Positions 8,372 to 17,976 of a stretch of 64,000 bases of DNA are shown here, one piece after another. The stretch is from assembly GCA_045542595.1 (NCBI GenBank), contig JAZQLI010000026.1:5430-69429 (forward strand), in the 5' to 3' direction. The position numbers and the translations under genes are program-made. The DNA comes from Scatosoma sp045542595. GTDB lineage: Bacteria > Bacillota > Clostridia > Christensenellales > Borkfalkiaceae. Under the pieces are notes generated by a model. That model saw only the letters and a program-made list of their open reading frames with translations, was not told the DNA's origin and did not search any database. The stretch's first letter is position 1; the number at the start of each line of letters is the position of its first letter.

Positions 8372-9262
8372 ATGGAAATTTTCGGTTTATATCAGGCGTT
8401 TGCCTATCCGTTAATCAATTTTAACTTTTTAGACGTACCTACGGGTTTTATCGTGGGTTTAAGCGCAGGTTTTGCCGTTTGGTTGGCACTGTTTATTTTG
8501 CAGGGGTTCGGTTTGTACACAATGGCAAAAAATAAGGGGATATCTAAGCGTGCGCTTGCGTTCGTTCCGTTTGCAAACATTTGGCTGATGGGCAAAATGG
8601 CAGGTTCTTGCGATATTTTTGGGCATCCCATTAAACGCGCAGGGTTGTATACTATGTTATTGCAAATCTTCGTAACCGTTTTCTCGTTCGCTTGTATTGC
8701 CGCGGAAATGTATTTGTATATCGCGCACGGAATGCCGCAAATCAACGGAGTTTTGGAAACTCCCTACTGGGGCTTGACAGGTTTTGCAGGTGTGGTAGAA
8801 GAATTTTACGCGCTTAGTAATTTTATCTACTCTATTCCCGTACTCTTATATAACATTTTTATGATGGTACTTTTGATGGGACTTTTAAAACAATATTCGC
8901 CCAAAAACTATTCGGGGCTTGGATTGTTGTCTTTATTCGTGCCTGAAGCACGGTTTATTGCCATATTCGTGTTGCGCAAACGCAAGGCAATCGACTTTGA
9001 CGCATTTATGCGCGCTCGTAGAGAAGCGTATTTCCGTCAACGCCAGCAGTATCAAAATCAATACGGAAATCCGTATAACAATCCCTATAACAACCCGTAT
9101 GGCAATCCTTACAACGGCAACGGAAATTATAACCGTCCGCCGCAGGATACGCCGCCTGCGCCCCCCGAAGAACCGTTTGCGGAATTTGGAACGGGCAAGG
9201 AGCAAGGTGGCGAAAAAACAAGTCAATCAAACGGCGCGGACGACGAAGAGTTTTTCCACTGA
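8372..9262 (+). CDS. Membrane protein of unknown function with Asn-Pro-Tyr repeat tail
   Basis: About four hydrophobic helices are visible (near residues 26-46, 88-112, 130-160 and 162-200), then a basic cytoplasmic-looking stretch and a low-complexity tail. The tail, about residues 225-265, repeats NPYN/NPYG units and is followed by a Pro/Glu-rich acidic end. I do not recognise a catalytic family. The pattern of a membrane body with an Asn/Tyr/Pro-rich tail recurs in Clostridia of unclear role. An AAAGGAG site lies well upstream of the ATG. Probably the last gene of the ecf operon; a terminator follows. Confidence 0.75.
   Translation: MEIFGLYQAFAYPLINFNFLDVPTGFIVGLSAGFAVWLALFILQGFGLYTMAKNKGISKRALAFVPFANIWLMGKMAGSCDIFGHPIKRAGLYTMLLQIFVTVFSFACIAAEMYLYIAHGMPQINGVLETPYWGLTGFAGVVEEFYALSNFIYSIPVLLYNIFMMVLLMGLLKQYSPKNYSGLGLLSLFVPEARFIAIFVLRKRKAIDFDAFMRARREAYFRQRQQYQNQYGNPYNNPYNNPYGNPYNGNGNYNRPPQDTPPAPPEEPFAEFGTGKEQGGEKTSQSNGADDEEFFH
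9058..9130 (+). repeat. In-frame 12-15 nt repeats encoding NPYN/NPYG units
   Basis: Units such as AATCCGTATAAC, AATCCCTATAAC, AACCCGTATGGC and AATCCTTACAAC follow each other and translate into the Asn-Pro-Tyr repeats of the preceding membrane protein. Third-position differences show they are not recent exact duplications. Confidence 0.7.
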
Positions 9263-9292
9263 AAAACACAATTTTATCCATACTAAAAAACG

Positions 9293-9333
9293 GACGGAAA
9301 ATAAGGAAAACTTATATATTCCGTCTTTTTTTT
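9293..9333 (+). terminator. Terminator after the ecf-truA operon
   Basis: GACGGAA...TTCCGTC with an inner AATAAG/CTTATA extension forms a long stem, followed by a run of about eight T residues. Confidence 0.85.
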
Positions 9334-9355
9334 ACGCAAAAACGTCGCGAAACGG

Positions 9356-9384
9356 TTTACACCATTTTTCTTGTGTGGTATAAT
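9356..9384 (+). promoter_or_regulatory. SigA-type promoter of mnmE
   Basis: TTTACA (9356-9361) and TATAAT (9379-9384) with a 17-bp spacer; the mnmE ATG is about 45 nt downstream after an AAGGAG site. Confidence 0.85.
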
Positions 9385-9428
9385 AGAATAGAGATATAAG
9401 CGTACGTTATAAATACAAAGGAGTTTAT

Positions 9429-10769
9429 ATGCTGGAAGACAACGTATCGGCAATCGCTACGCCACCGGGGAAAGGCGGTGTTGCCATTATCCGAATCAGC
9501 GGAAAAAGTCCGCTGGAAATAGCCGAAAAAATGTTCACGCCTACGGGGAAAACGCCTGTCAGCGGTTTTATGCCGTATAAAATGTATCCCGGCCATATTA
9601 ACGGGGGCAATTTTACCGATTTCGGGCTGTGCGTATACTTTAAAGCACCGGCAAGCTATACGGGCGAAGATATTGTGGAATTTCATTGCCACGGCGGCGA
9701 AAACGTCGCGCGCGGTATTTTAAAGCAAACGTTTTTGCACGGCGCAAAAAGCGCAGGCAGGGGAGAATTTACAAAACGCGCGTTTTTAAACGGAAAACTC
9801 TCCTTGTCGTCCGCGGAAGGCGTTGCGAATATGATCAACGGCGAATCGGACGCCGAAGTAAAAGCAGGATACTTGTTGTACAGTGAAAAACTCACTAGTC
9901 TTGTCAAAGAATTGCAAGCGGATTTAACCACTATGCTTGCAGGTATCGACGTTTCGGTGGATTATCCCGAAGAAGATATCGAAGAACAACATATCGACGA
10001 GCTGGCTTTGGCGCTTGCGCCTATCCAAGCAAGGCTGCAAACGCTGCTTAATAGTTACGCTACGGGTAAAAAAATTAAATCTGGCGTAACGGTAGCTATT
10101 TGCGGTAAGCCGAACACGGGGAAAAGCTCCCTTTTAAATAAACTGCTCGGCTATGAAAAAGCCATTGTTTCCAACGTGGCAGGCACTACGCGCGACGCGG
10201 TGGAAGGCGTGTTGGAAATCAACGGTAGAAAATTTAATATATACGATACGGCAGGTATGCGCGAAAGCGGCGACGCCATTGAAAATATCGGTATCGAACG
10301 CGCCGAAGCTATCGTTCGCGCGGCGGACGTAGTGGTATTCGTTGCCGACCTTATCAGCGGTATCGACGAAGAAGACGCACGCATACTTGCTATGGTTCAC
10401 GGAAAACCGCTTATTAAGGTACTCAATAAATCGGATATCACGAAAGACGAAACGCCTACCGACGCCGACGTGCACACTTCGGCAATGACGGGCGAAGGGA
10501 TTTTGAAATTAAAAGAGTTATTATACGAAAAGAGCTTCGGCGATAGAAGCGAAGATGCGGCATTTTTAATTGAAGAACGTCATTACGACGCATTACGCCG
10601 CGCCAAAGAGAGTATTGTAAAAGCAATCAACGCGTGTGAAAGCGAACCACTCGATTTAATAGGAATCGACGTAAAAGCGGCTTGGGACGCTTTAGGCGAA
10701 ATCACGGGTGAAACGGCAACGGAAACGATTATCGAAGAAATATTTGCAAAATTTTGCGTGGGGAAATAA
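9429..10769 (+). CDS. mnmE: tRNA modification GTPase MnmE
   Basis: With MnmG it installs the cmnm5/nm5 group on wobble U34 of tRNAs. The N-terminal folate-binding domain begins with a typical TPPGKGGVAIIR motif; the inserted G domain has GKPNTGKSS (P-loop), DTAGMRE and NKSD; the C-terminus ends with the family-specific FCVGK. Length 446 residues is standard. Here it has its own promoter and is followed by a LysR-type regulator rather than the frequent partner mnmG. Confidence 0.97.
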   Translation: MLEDNVSAIATPPGKGGVAIIRISGKSPLEIAEKMFTPTGKTPVSGFMPYKMYPGHINGGNFTDFGLCVYFKAPASYTGEDIVEFHCHGGENVARGILKQTFLHGAKSAGRGEFTKRAFLNGKLSLSSAEGVANMINGESDAEVKAGYLLYSEKLTSLVKELQADLTTMLAGIDVSVDYPEEDIEEQHIDELALALAPIQARLQTLLNSYATGKKIKSGVTVAICGKPNTGKSSLLNKLLGYEKAIVSNVAGTTRDAVEGVLEINGRKFNIYDTAGMRESGDAIENIGIERAEAIVRAADVVVFVADLISGIDEEDARILAMVHGKPLIKVLNKSDITKDETPTDADVHTSAMTGEGILKLKELLYEKSFGDRSEDAAFLIEERHYDALRRAKESIVKAINACESEPLDLIGIDVKAAWDALGEITGETATETIIEEIFAKFCVGK

Positions 10770-10790
10770 CAAAAGCAAAGGGGAAAGGAA

Positions 10791-11681
10791 ATGGTAAATT
10801 TAGATTTATACAGAGTTTTCTATACGGTAGCGAAAAGCGGCAGCTTAACCAAAGCCGCGGAAGAATTATACATTTCCCAGCCAGCCGTTTCCCGTTCGAT
10901 AAAACAGCTGGAAACGCAGCTTGGGGTGTCGTTGTTCACGCGTACGCATAGGGGAATGAAACTTTCTCCGCAGGGTGGAGAGCTTATTTTCGACGAAGTA
11001 GAACGTGCACTCACCTTGCTTGTAGACGCCGAAAACCGTATCGCAGCACGGAAAACTACGGCAACGGGCACACTGCGTATCGGCGCAAGCGATACCATTT
11101 TCGAATATTTTCTCGCGGATAAAATAGTAGATTTTCACGAACGCTTCCCCGAAGTGAATATCGACTTGGTTGCCGATTTTACTCCCGATACCATTGCAAA
11201 ATTAAAGGAAGGCAAATGCGACGTGGCGTTCGTCAATTTACCCATTGAAGACGATTCTGATTTAAAGCTGCAAAGTAATTGTATGCGTTTAAACGACTCG
11301 TTCGTTACAGGCGAAAAATTTTCTTATCTTGCCCAAGAAAAAACGCCGCTTGCCGAGCTTTCTAAATATCCACTTATTTTTATGGATAAAAACACGGTGG
11401 CGCGCCGTTCGCTGGATGCGTTTTTACATTCTATCGGCGTAACCTTGCAGCCTGCCATCGAAGTGGGCAGTTGGGATTTAATGAAGCGGCTTGTTGCGCG
11501 CGGTATGGGGATAGGCGTCATCCCCCGAGAATACATCACGAAAGAACGGGAAACCAACGCGTTATACGAAATCAAAACGGATATTGCGCTTCCTACCCGT
11601 TCAGTGGGTATGTTGTTGCATAAAGCAACGCCCGTTTCGTATGCAGTACATTGTTTTATTGAAGATTTTTGTAAGGAATAA
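10791..11681 (+). CDS. LysR-family transcriptional regulator
   Basis: N-terminal winged helix-turn-helix (about residues 3-62, with GSLTKAAEELYISQPAVSRSIKQLE) followed by a periplasmic-binding-like effector domain (about 90-295). At 296 residues it has normal family length. Such regulators bind as tetramers and respond to a small ligand. It sits 21 nt after mnmE and 17 nt before lepA in the same direction, so no divergent target gene is present to suggest its effector. Function beyond the family is unknown. Confidence 0.9.
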   Translation: MVNLDLYRVFYTVAKSGSLTKAAEELYISQPAVSRSIKQLETQLGVSLFTRTHRGMKLSPQGGELIFDEVERALTLLVDAENRIAARKTTATGTLRIGASDTIFEYFLADKIVDFHERFPEVNIDLVADFTPDTIAKLKEGKCDVAFVNLPIEDDSDLKLQSNCMRLNDSFVTGEKFSYLAQEKTPLAELSKYPLIFMDKNTVARRSLDAFLHSIGVTLQPAIEVGSWDLMKRLVARGMGIGVIPREYITKERETNALYEIKTDIALPTRSVGMLLHKATPVSYAVHCFIEDFCKE

Positions 11682-11698
11682 TCATTTAGGGAACATCT

Positions 11699-13507
11699 AT
11701 GGCGAAACCAAATTCTCTTTTAAGAAATTTTTGTATCATTGCACATATCGACCACGGTAAAAGCACCCTTGCGGACAGATTGATGGAACGCACGGGGCAG
11801 GTTTCCGAACGGGATATGGAAGAACAGCTGTTGGATAGTATGGATATCGAACGGGAGCGCGGTATTACTATTAAGCTCACGCCCGTACGTATGTACTATA
11901 CGGCAAAGGACGGACAGGAATACGAATTTAACCTTATCGATACCCCGGGACACGTAGACTTCACGTACGAAGTCAGTCGTTCGTTAGCGGCGTGCGAAGG
12001 TGCTATTTTGGTGGTGGACGCCACGCAAGGCGTAGAAGCGCAAACGCTTGCCAACGTATATCTTGCCATTGAAAACAACTTGGAAATTTTACCCGTTATC
12101 AATAAAATCGACCTTCCCAGCGCACGCATTGACGAAGTGAAAAAGGAAATAGAAGACGTTATAGGGTTAGATGCGGAAGGCGTGCCTTGCGTTTCCGCAA
12201 AAGAAGGCACGAATATTGAAGATTTATTAGAAGCGATAACTACGTATTTCCCTGCGCCCAGCGGAGATACCGAAAATCCTTTAAAGGCACTGATATTTGA
12301 TAGCTATTACGATAACTATAAAGGGGTTATTCTTTTCGTTCGCATTAAAGACGGTGAAGTGAAAGTAGGGGATAAAATAAAAACGTTTTTATCGTCCACG
12401 GTATACGACGTAACCGAAGTGGGCGCGTTCGCACCCGGTTTACACCCCAAAGCAGTACTCAAAGCAGGGGAAGTAGGGTATATTGCCGCTTCGATAAAAT
12501 CCATTCAAGACGTGGCGGTGGGCGATACGGTAACGCTTGCCACAAATCCCGCAAAAGAGCCGCTTCCCGGTTATAAAAAAGTACAACCCGTGGTATTTTG
12601 CGGTATTTACCCGTTAGACGGTAGTAAGTTTAACGATTTAAAAGAAGCCATTTTAAAATTACAACTCAACGACGCGTCTTTAATTTTCGAACCGGATAAT
12701 TCAGTTGCGCTCGGCTTTGGTTTTCGGTGTGGATTTTTAGGACTCTTGCATATGGAAATCATTCAAGAGCGTATCGAACGGGAATTCAACTTGGATATCA
12801 TCACCACCGCGCCGTCGGTAAGCTATTTAGTGCATAAAACGGACGGCACGGAATTTTTCGTGGATAACCCGTCGCATTTGCCCGACCCTTCGGATATCGA
12901 ATATATGGAAGAGCCCGTCGTAAAAGCGGAAGTGTATACCCCGCCCGATTATATGGGCCCCATTATGGATTTATGCAAGGAAAAACGGGGCGTGTTTCAT
13001 AATATGACCTATTTGGACGAGCGACGTGTAAAACTAGAATATACGTTGCCCTTAAATGAAATTGTGTACGACTTTTTCGACGGATTAAAATCCCGTACCA
13101 AAGGGTATGCTAGTTTCGATTACGAGCTTTCGGGCTATCAACGTTCCAAACTCGTTCGGTTGGATATTTTACTCAACGGCGAGATATGCGACGCGCTTTC
13201 TACCATTGTATTTGAAGGTCGCGCATACGAACGTGGCAGGACGCTTTGCGAAAACTTAAAAGACGCTATTCCCCGTCAGTTGTTTGAAATCCCCGTGCAA
13301 GCGGCGGTAGGCGGCAAAATTATTGCACGCGAAACGGTAAAAGCCGTGCGTAAAGACGTACTTGCTAAATGTTACGGCGGCGATATTACGCGAAAACGTA
13401 AACTCCTTGAAAAACAAAAAGAAGGGAAAAAGCGTATGCGTAAAGTGGGCACGGTCGACGTTCCCAGCGAAGTATTTATGGAAATTCTTAAAACGAATAA
13501 AGATTAA
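11699..13507 (+). CDS. lepA: Elongation factor 4 (back-translocase)
   Basis: Ribosome-binding translational GTPase related to EF-G. P-loop AHIDHGKST lies at about residues 15-23, switch DTPGHVDF near 82, NKID near 136, and the family-specific C-terminal domain ends in a Lys/Arg-rich tail KRKLLEKQKEGKKRMRK. Length 602 residues, normal for LepA. lepA followed by hemW is conserved in Firmicutes, often with hrcA/grpE/dnaK downstream; those heat-shock genes are absent here. Confidence 0.97.
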   Translation: MAKPNSLLRNFCIIAHIDHGKSTLADRLMERTGQVSERDMEEQLLDSMDIERERGITIKLTPVRMYYTAKDGQEYEFNLIDTPGHVDFTYEVSRSLAACEGAILVVDATQGVEAQTLANVYLAIENNLEILPVINKIDLPSARIDEVKKEIEDVIGLDAEGVPCVSAKEGTNIEDLLEAITTYFPAPSGDTENPLKALIFDSYYDNYKGVILFVRIKDGEVKVGDKIKTFLSSTVYDVTEVGAFAPGLHPKAVLKAGEVGYIAASIKSIQDVAVGDTVTLATNPAKEPLPGYKKVQPVVFCGIYPLDGSKFNDLKEAILKLQLNDASLIFEPDNSVALGFGFRCGFLGLLHMEIIQERIEREFNLDIITTAPSVSYLVHKTDGTEFFVDNPSHLPDPSDIEYMEEPVVKAEVYTPPDYMGPIMDLCKEKRGVFHNMTYLDERRVKLEYTLPLNEIVYDFFDGLKSRTKGYASFDYELSGYQRSKLVRLDILLNGEICDALSTIVFEGRAYERGRTLCENLKDAIPRQLFEIPVQAAVGGKIIARETVKAVRKDVLAKCYGGDITRKRKLLEKQKEGKKRMRKVGTVDVPSEVFMEILKTNKD

Positions 13508-13517
13508 AGGTAAAATT

Positions 13518-14651
13518 ATGGCAGGTATTTATATTCACGTACCCTTTTGTCGGCACAAATGCTCCTATTGCGATTTCACGTCCTTCCCCGATAAAATCGA
13601 CTATGCGGAAGCGTATATGGCGTGTTTGTATAAAGAGCTTAAAATGCGCGGCGAAGAATTGAAAAATTACGTCTTCGACACCGTATATTTTGGGGGCGGC
13701 ACGCCTTCGTACATTCCGCCTAAACTCATTAAAGGGGCAATGAATCAAATTAAAAAGTGTTTCCGTCTTGCCAAAAATGCGGAAATCACGTTAGAACTCA
13801 ATCCCGGTACGATAGGGGAAGGGAAAGTGCAAACGTACTTAAGCGCGGGTATTAACCGTTTTTCTATCGGTTTGCAAACGGCTATCGACGAACAACTTGT
13901 CGATTTAGGCAGAATTCATAACGCGCAGGACTACGTATTTGCGACGAAACTTTTGAAAGGGCAAAATTTCAGTACCGACGTGATGCTGGGCTTAAAAAAC
14001 CAAACGAAGGAAGACGTACGTAAAACGATAGAACTTGCGCACCTTTGCGGCTCGAAGCATATATCTATGTACGCGCTCACCGTAGAAGACGGCACGCCTA
14101 TTTATACCGACTATTTAAACGGCGAACTGCCCGATAGCGACGAGGTTGCCGAATTGTACGAATACGGCAGACAACTACTCGCGGAAAAGGGTTATAAGCG
14201 GTACGAAATTTCCAACTTCGCCATTCCCGGTTATGAAAGTAAACATAACTTAAACTACTGGAAGCGGGGCGAATATATCGGCGTAGGCGTTTCGGCAAGC
14301 TCGTTTATGCAAGGCAAACGCTTTACAAATACCTTCGATTTAGACGAGTATATGAAATGTATTATTTCAGGCTTCTATCCTGCAGTAACGAGCGAACAGG
14401 TGAGCGTAGACGACGCGAAGTTCGAATTTATTATGCTTGCGCTCCGCACGAAATACGGAGTGGATATGGAAGCCTATAAAAAAGAGTTTGGCAGTTCGCT
14501 TGCGGAAGATTTTCCTACGGCACTTAAAAAGACGGCGCAGTATTTAAATTTAAACGGTAGCATACTCACGATAAAGGACGAATATTTATACGTGCAAAAT
14601 TCGATATTGATGCCGTTTATGGAAGAACCGCGAACGACGGAAACTAACTAA
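13518..14651 (+). CDS. hemW: HemW, radical SAM haem chaperone (coproporphyrinogen oxidase-like)
   Basis: Radical SAM protein with the CxxxCxxC cluster motif at C11, C15 and C18 (CRHKCSYC). Family knowledge: these proteins bind haem and an Fe-S cluster and are often misnamed HemN. Length 377 residues agrees with HemW. The reading frame is open for 50 codons upstream inside lepA, but the ATG at 13518, 10 nt after the lepA stop, gives the conserved GIYIHVPFC start. Confidence 0.9.
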   Translation: MAGIYIHVPFCRHKCSYCDFTSFPDKIDYAEAYMACLYKELKMRGEELKNYVFDTVYFGGGTPSYIPPKLIKGAMNQIKKCFRLAKNAEITLELNPGTIGEGKVQTYLSAGINRFSIGLQTAIDEQLVDLGRIHNAQDYVFATKLLKGQNFSTDVMLGLKNQTKEDVRKTIELAHLCGSKHISMYALTVEDGTPIYTDYLNGELPDSDEVAELYEYGRQLLAEKGYKRYEISNFAIPGYESKHNLNYWKRGEYIGVGVSASSFMQGKRFTNTFDLDEYMKCIISGFYPAVTSEQVSVDDAKFEFIMLALRTKYGVDMEAYKKEFGSSLAEDFPTALKKTAQYLNLNGSILTIKDEYLYVQNSILMPFMEEPRTTETN

Positions 14652-14676
14652 AACATAAGGGCAGGTACGCGTTGAA

Positions 14677-15177
14677 ATGAAAAACAACATTATTTTAATA
14701 GGTATGCCGGGGAGTGGAAAAACTACGCTCGGCACGGAGCTTTCCGAAAAGCTGGGATACGGTTATATCGATAGCGATAGCGTAATCGTTGCGCGCGAGG
14801 GCAAACGTTTAAACGAAATCATTGCCGAAGTGGGTAGGGAAGCGTTTTTAGACATTGAAGCAAAGGTAAATAGCGAACTTTGCGCGGATAGGTGCGTCAT
14901 CGCCACAGGCGGTAGCGTTATTTATCGCGATACGGCTATGCAAAAGCTGAAACAGCTTGGTAAAATTGTATACTTACAACTCCCTTATGAAGTAATTAAA
15001 CGCCGTTTGGGCGATTTAAAAAAACGCGGTGTGGCATTAAAAGACGGGTTTACCTTAAAAGATTTATACGACGAACGAACGCCGTTATATGAAAAATACG
15101 CCGACGTTATCGTTCCGTTAAACGGACAATCGATAGCGCAAGCGGTGGAAAAAATCGTGGAGATTTTGCAGCAATGA
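14677..15177 (+). CDS. aroK: Shikimate kinase
   Basis: Phosphorylates shikimate at O3 in the chorismate pathway. Walker A GMPGSGKTT lies at residues 9-17, shikimate-binding DSD at about 33-35, the GGS motif near 79-81 and the lid with R around 130. Length 166 residues is typical. The stop overlaps the start of the next gene by 4 nt (ATGA), so the two are translationally coupled although their pathways differ. Other aro genes are not in this window. Confidence 0.93.
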   Translation: MKNNIILIGMPGSGKTTLGTELSEKLGYGYIDSDSVIVAREGKRLNEIIAEVGREAFLDIEAKVNSELCADRCVIATGGSVIYRDTAMQKLKQLGKIVYLQLPYEVIKRRLGDLKKRGVALKDGFTLKDLYDERTPLYEKYADVIVPLNGQSIAQAVEKIVEILQQ

Positions 15178-16229
15178 CAAACGTAAAACAAGCGAAAATC
15201 GCCATATACGGCGCAGGGGCAATGGGTACGGTTTTAGGTACGCTTTTAACGCTCGGCGGTTTGGAAAACGTATATCTTATTACACGCAATAAAGCGCACG
15301 TGCACGGCTTGCAAACCAAAGGCGCAACGCTTGTATGCACGGCGGAAAATGAAAAACGCACTTCCCCTGTAAAGGCGCTTTTGCCCGAAGAAATGCAGGG
15401 CACGTACGACGTGATATTTTTGATGACCAAACAACGGGATAACGAAACTATTTTACGCTCGCTTTTGCCGTTTATGCACAAGGATACCGTTGTTTGCACT
15501 ACGCAAAACGGCTTACCCGAACGCTCGGTAGAAGAAGTGGTAGGCGCAAGACGTACCTTTGGCGGCGTGGCTTCGTTTGGCGCGACGTTTATCGGCGAAG
15601 GCAAGGTGGAATTGACTTCCGCGTTTTTAGGAATGCGCATACAAGTGGCTTCCCTTTCGGGCGATAGGGAAAAGGAAACGTTTTTACAGTCCGTTTTATC
15701 GCACGCAGGCAAGCCCATTCAAAACGAAAACTTTGCTCAAATTGCGGAAAATTTACAAGGCGCAAGGTGGAGTAAGCTTGCCATCAACGCGGCGTTTTCG
15801 GGCTTGTCCGTCGTTACGGGGTTAACGTTTGGGGAAATTGCCAAAATTAAAAAAACGCGCAAAATTGCGCTGGGTATTTTACGGGAATGTATGTCCGTAG
15901 CCAACGCTATGGGCGTGGAACTTGAGCCTATGCAAGGCCACGATATGCAAAAACTGCTGGGCGGAAACGGATTTTTCAAAACGTCGTTTGCGTTATTTGC
16001 TTTGCCTATTGCAATGAAACGGCATAAACATTTGGTTTCGGGTATGTTAAAGGACGTACAAAACGGTAAAAAATGCGAAATTGATTATATTGACGGCGTA
16101 GTGGTACAACGCGGTAAAGAAGCAGGCGTAGAAACGCCCCTTTGTGAAAAGGTAGTTGAAATTGTACATGGCATTGAAAACGGATTATACGAAACGGCTT
16201 TGGAAAACGTCGATTTTTTTAAACAGTAA
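15174..16229 (+). CDS. 2-dehydropantoate 2-reductase-like protein (ApbA/PanE family)
   Basis: N-terminal NADP-binding GAGAMG motif at about residues 13-18, and a C-terminal helical domain containing the conserved catalytic lysine in WSKLAINA. PanE reduces ketopantoate to pantoate, a precursor of pantothenate. At 351 residues it is about 50 longer than E. coli PanE, so a different 2-keto acid substrate is possible. Overlaps aroK by 4 nt. CoaX and an ECF S component occur about 5 kb downstream, but panB, panC and panD are not seen here. Confidence 0.8.
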   Translation: MTNVKQAKIAIYGAGAMGTVLGTLLTLGGLENVYLITRNKAHVHGLQTKGATLVCTAENEKRTSPVKALLPEEMQGTYDVIFLMTKQRDNETILRSLLPFMHKDTVVCTTQNGLPERSVEEVVGARRTFGGVASFGATFIGEGKVELTSAFLGMRIQVASLSGDREKETFLQSVLSHAGKPIQNENFAQIAENLQGARWSKLAINAAFSGLSVVTGLTFGEIAKIKKTRKIALGILRECMSVANAMGVELEPMQGHDMQKLLGGNGFFKTSFALFALPIAMKRHKHLVSGMLKDVQNGKKCEIDYIDGVVVQRGKEAGVETPLCEKVVEIVHGIENGLYETALENVDFFKQ

Positions 16230-16260
16230 ATAGAAAAAAACAAAAAGAAGGTATACAGGT

Positions 16261-17901
16261 ATGGATTTAATAAAACTTGCAAATGCGCTTATCCCCGACG
16301 AGAACGTAAAGGATTTAGAATTTTACGAAGCGCAATATCCCGAAAGAAATTTAGAAAAAGGCGCACAGGTTACCCGTCTTGCGCCCAGCCCCACGGGCTT
16401 TATGCATATCGGTAATTTATTTGTTGCACTCGCTAACGAGCGTATCGCGCACCAAAGCGGCGGCGTGTTCTATCTCCGCATAGAAGATACCGACGAAAAA
16501 CGTAAAGTGGAAGGCGCGGTGGAAGTTATTCATTCGTCTTTGAAATATTTCGACGTACTCTTTGACGAAGGCGCAGATTTGGGTGGCGACTACGGTCCGT
16601 ACTATCAACGCCAACGCGCGGAAGTGTATCACGCGTACGCTAAGGAACTTATCAAAAAAGGTTTGGCATATCCCTGTTTTTGCACGGAAGAAGATTTGGA
16701 AAATACCCGTAACCATCAAACGGAAAACAAACTGCTTCCCGGTTATTACGGCGAATTTGCAAAATGCCGCAATTTAACGGAAGAAGAAATTTATAAAAAT
16801 TTAAAAGCAGGCAAGCCGTACGTTATCCGTTTAAAATCGCAGGGCGACGTGGACGTGAAGCATACCTTCCACGACGAAGTGAAAGGGGATATTACCGTAA
16901 CCGAAAACAATCAAGACGTAGTCATTTTGAAATCGGACGGTATTCCTACTTACCATTTTGCGCACGCCATTGACGACCATTTTATGCGCACCACGCTGGT
17001 TATTCGCGGTGAAGAATGGCTCTCTTCCTTGCCTATTCATATCGAACTTTTCAAAGTGCTCGGTTTTAAACTCCCTAAATACGGGCACAACTGTTCCATT
17101 CAAAAAATCGACGGGGAAACGCGTAGAAAACTTTCTAAGCGTAAAGACCCCGAAGCTTCGCTTACCTTCTATCGCGAACAGGGCTATACGAAAGAAGCGG
17201 TGCGTACGTATATGATGACGCTCTTAAATTCTAACTTTGAAGAATGGCTTTTGAAATTCCCCGATAAGCCGTTGGAAGAATTTAAGTATTCCATTAACAA
17301 AATGGGTAAAAGCGGCGCGCTTTTCGATATTGTAAAACTCAACGATATCGCAAAAACGTGTATGGCGAAACTCTCCGAAGAAGAAGCGTTTACGTTCTTT
17401 AAAACGTGGGCAAATGAGTACGGCACAAGCGCGCAAAAGGCATATTTTACCAATAAGGAATATATGCTGAAGGTGCTGGCGCTTTGTATGGGTATCGGCG
17501 GTAAAAAGAGGAGAAAAGATTTTATTTGCGCCAAACAAGCTATGGATATGGTGGCGTATTTCTTCCCCGCGACGTTTGCCCCCGAATACGTTTACCGCTT
17601 CGATAATGCAACGGTAAAGAAAGTTTTAAGCGGTTTTAAGTCGGTTTATGCGTACGGGGACGATTGCAGCACGTGGTTTGATAAAGTGAAAGCAGTGGCG
17701 GCGGAAAACGGATTTGCTACCGATATGAAAGCGTATAAAGCAGACCCTACGGCATTCCCGGGAAACGTTTCCGACGTGGCGGAAATGCTGCGTATTGCAA
17801 CGACGGGGCTTGCCAACACGCCCGATTTGTGGACGATTATGCAAATTTTGGGCGAAGAAGAAACGCTTGCGCGCTTGGATAAAGCTATCGCAGCGTTATA
17901 A
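16261..17901 (+). CDS. gltX: Glutamate-tRNA ligase
   Basis: Class I aminoacyl-tRNA synthetase. The HIGH-type motif is MHIGNL (H49 to N52) and the KMSKS-type motif is KLSKR near residue 286. At 546 residues it is longer than typical bacterial GluRS (about 480), with some 38 residues before the APSPTG core and a larger C-terminal anticodon-binding part. The long form occurs in some Clostridia. No GatCAB genes are visible here, so whether it is discriminating cannot be decided. A strong terminator follows. Confidence 0.95.
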   Translation: MDLIKLANALIPDENVKDLEFYEAQYPERNLEKGAQVTRLAPSPTGFMHIGNLFVALANERIAHQSGGVFYLRIEDTDEKRKVEGAVEVIHSSLKYFDVLFDEGADLGGDYGPYYQRQRAEVYHAYAKELIKKGLAYPCFCTEEDLENTRNHQTENKLLPGYYGEFAKCRNLTEEEIYKNLKAGKPYVIRLKSQGDVDVKHTFHDEVKGDITVTENNQDVVILKSDGIPTYHFAHAIDDHFMRTTLVIRGEEWLSSLPIHIELFKVLGFKLPKYGHNCSIQKIDGETRRKLSKRKDPEASLTFYREQGYTKEAVRTYMMTLLNSNFEEWLLKFPDKPLEEFKYSINKMGKSGALFDIVKLNDIAKTCMAKLSEEEAFTFFKTWANEYGTSAQKAYFTNKEYMLKVLALCMGIGGKKRRKDFICAKQAMDMVAYFFPATFAPEYVYRFDNATVKKVLSGFKSVYAYGDDCSTWFDKVKAVAAENGFATDMKAYKADPTAFPGNVSDVAEMLRIATTGLANTPDLWTIMQILGEEETLARLDKAIAAL

Positions 17902-17919
17902 TGTAAACGAGTATAATAA

Positions 17920-17956
17920 ACCGAGCCGAAATCGTGAAAGATTTCGGCTCGGTTTT
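17920..17956. terminator. Strong terminator shared by gltX and the convergent TSCPD gene
   Basis: A 14-bp perfect stem (ACCGAGCCGAAATC with its complement) with a GTGAAA loop, followed on the plus strand by TTTTATAAAA. Read on the minus strand it ends in GGTTTATT, a weaker U-tract. Confidence 0.9.
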
Positions 17957-17976
17957 ATAAAACAAAGGAAAACTAT

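Noticed and set aside
16417..16719. ORFs antisense to gltX
   Set aside because: They overlap conserved catalytic regions of gltX and lack any start signal.
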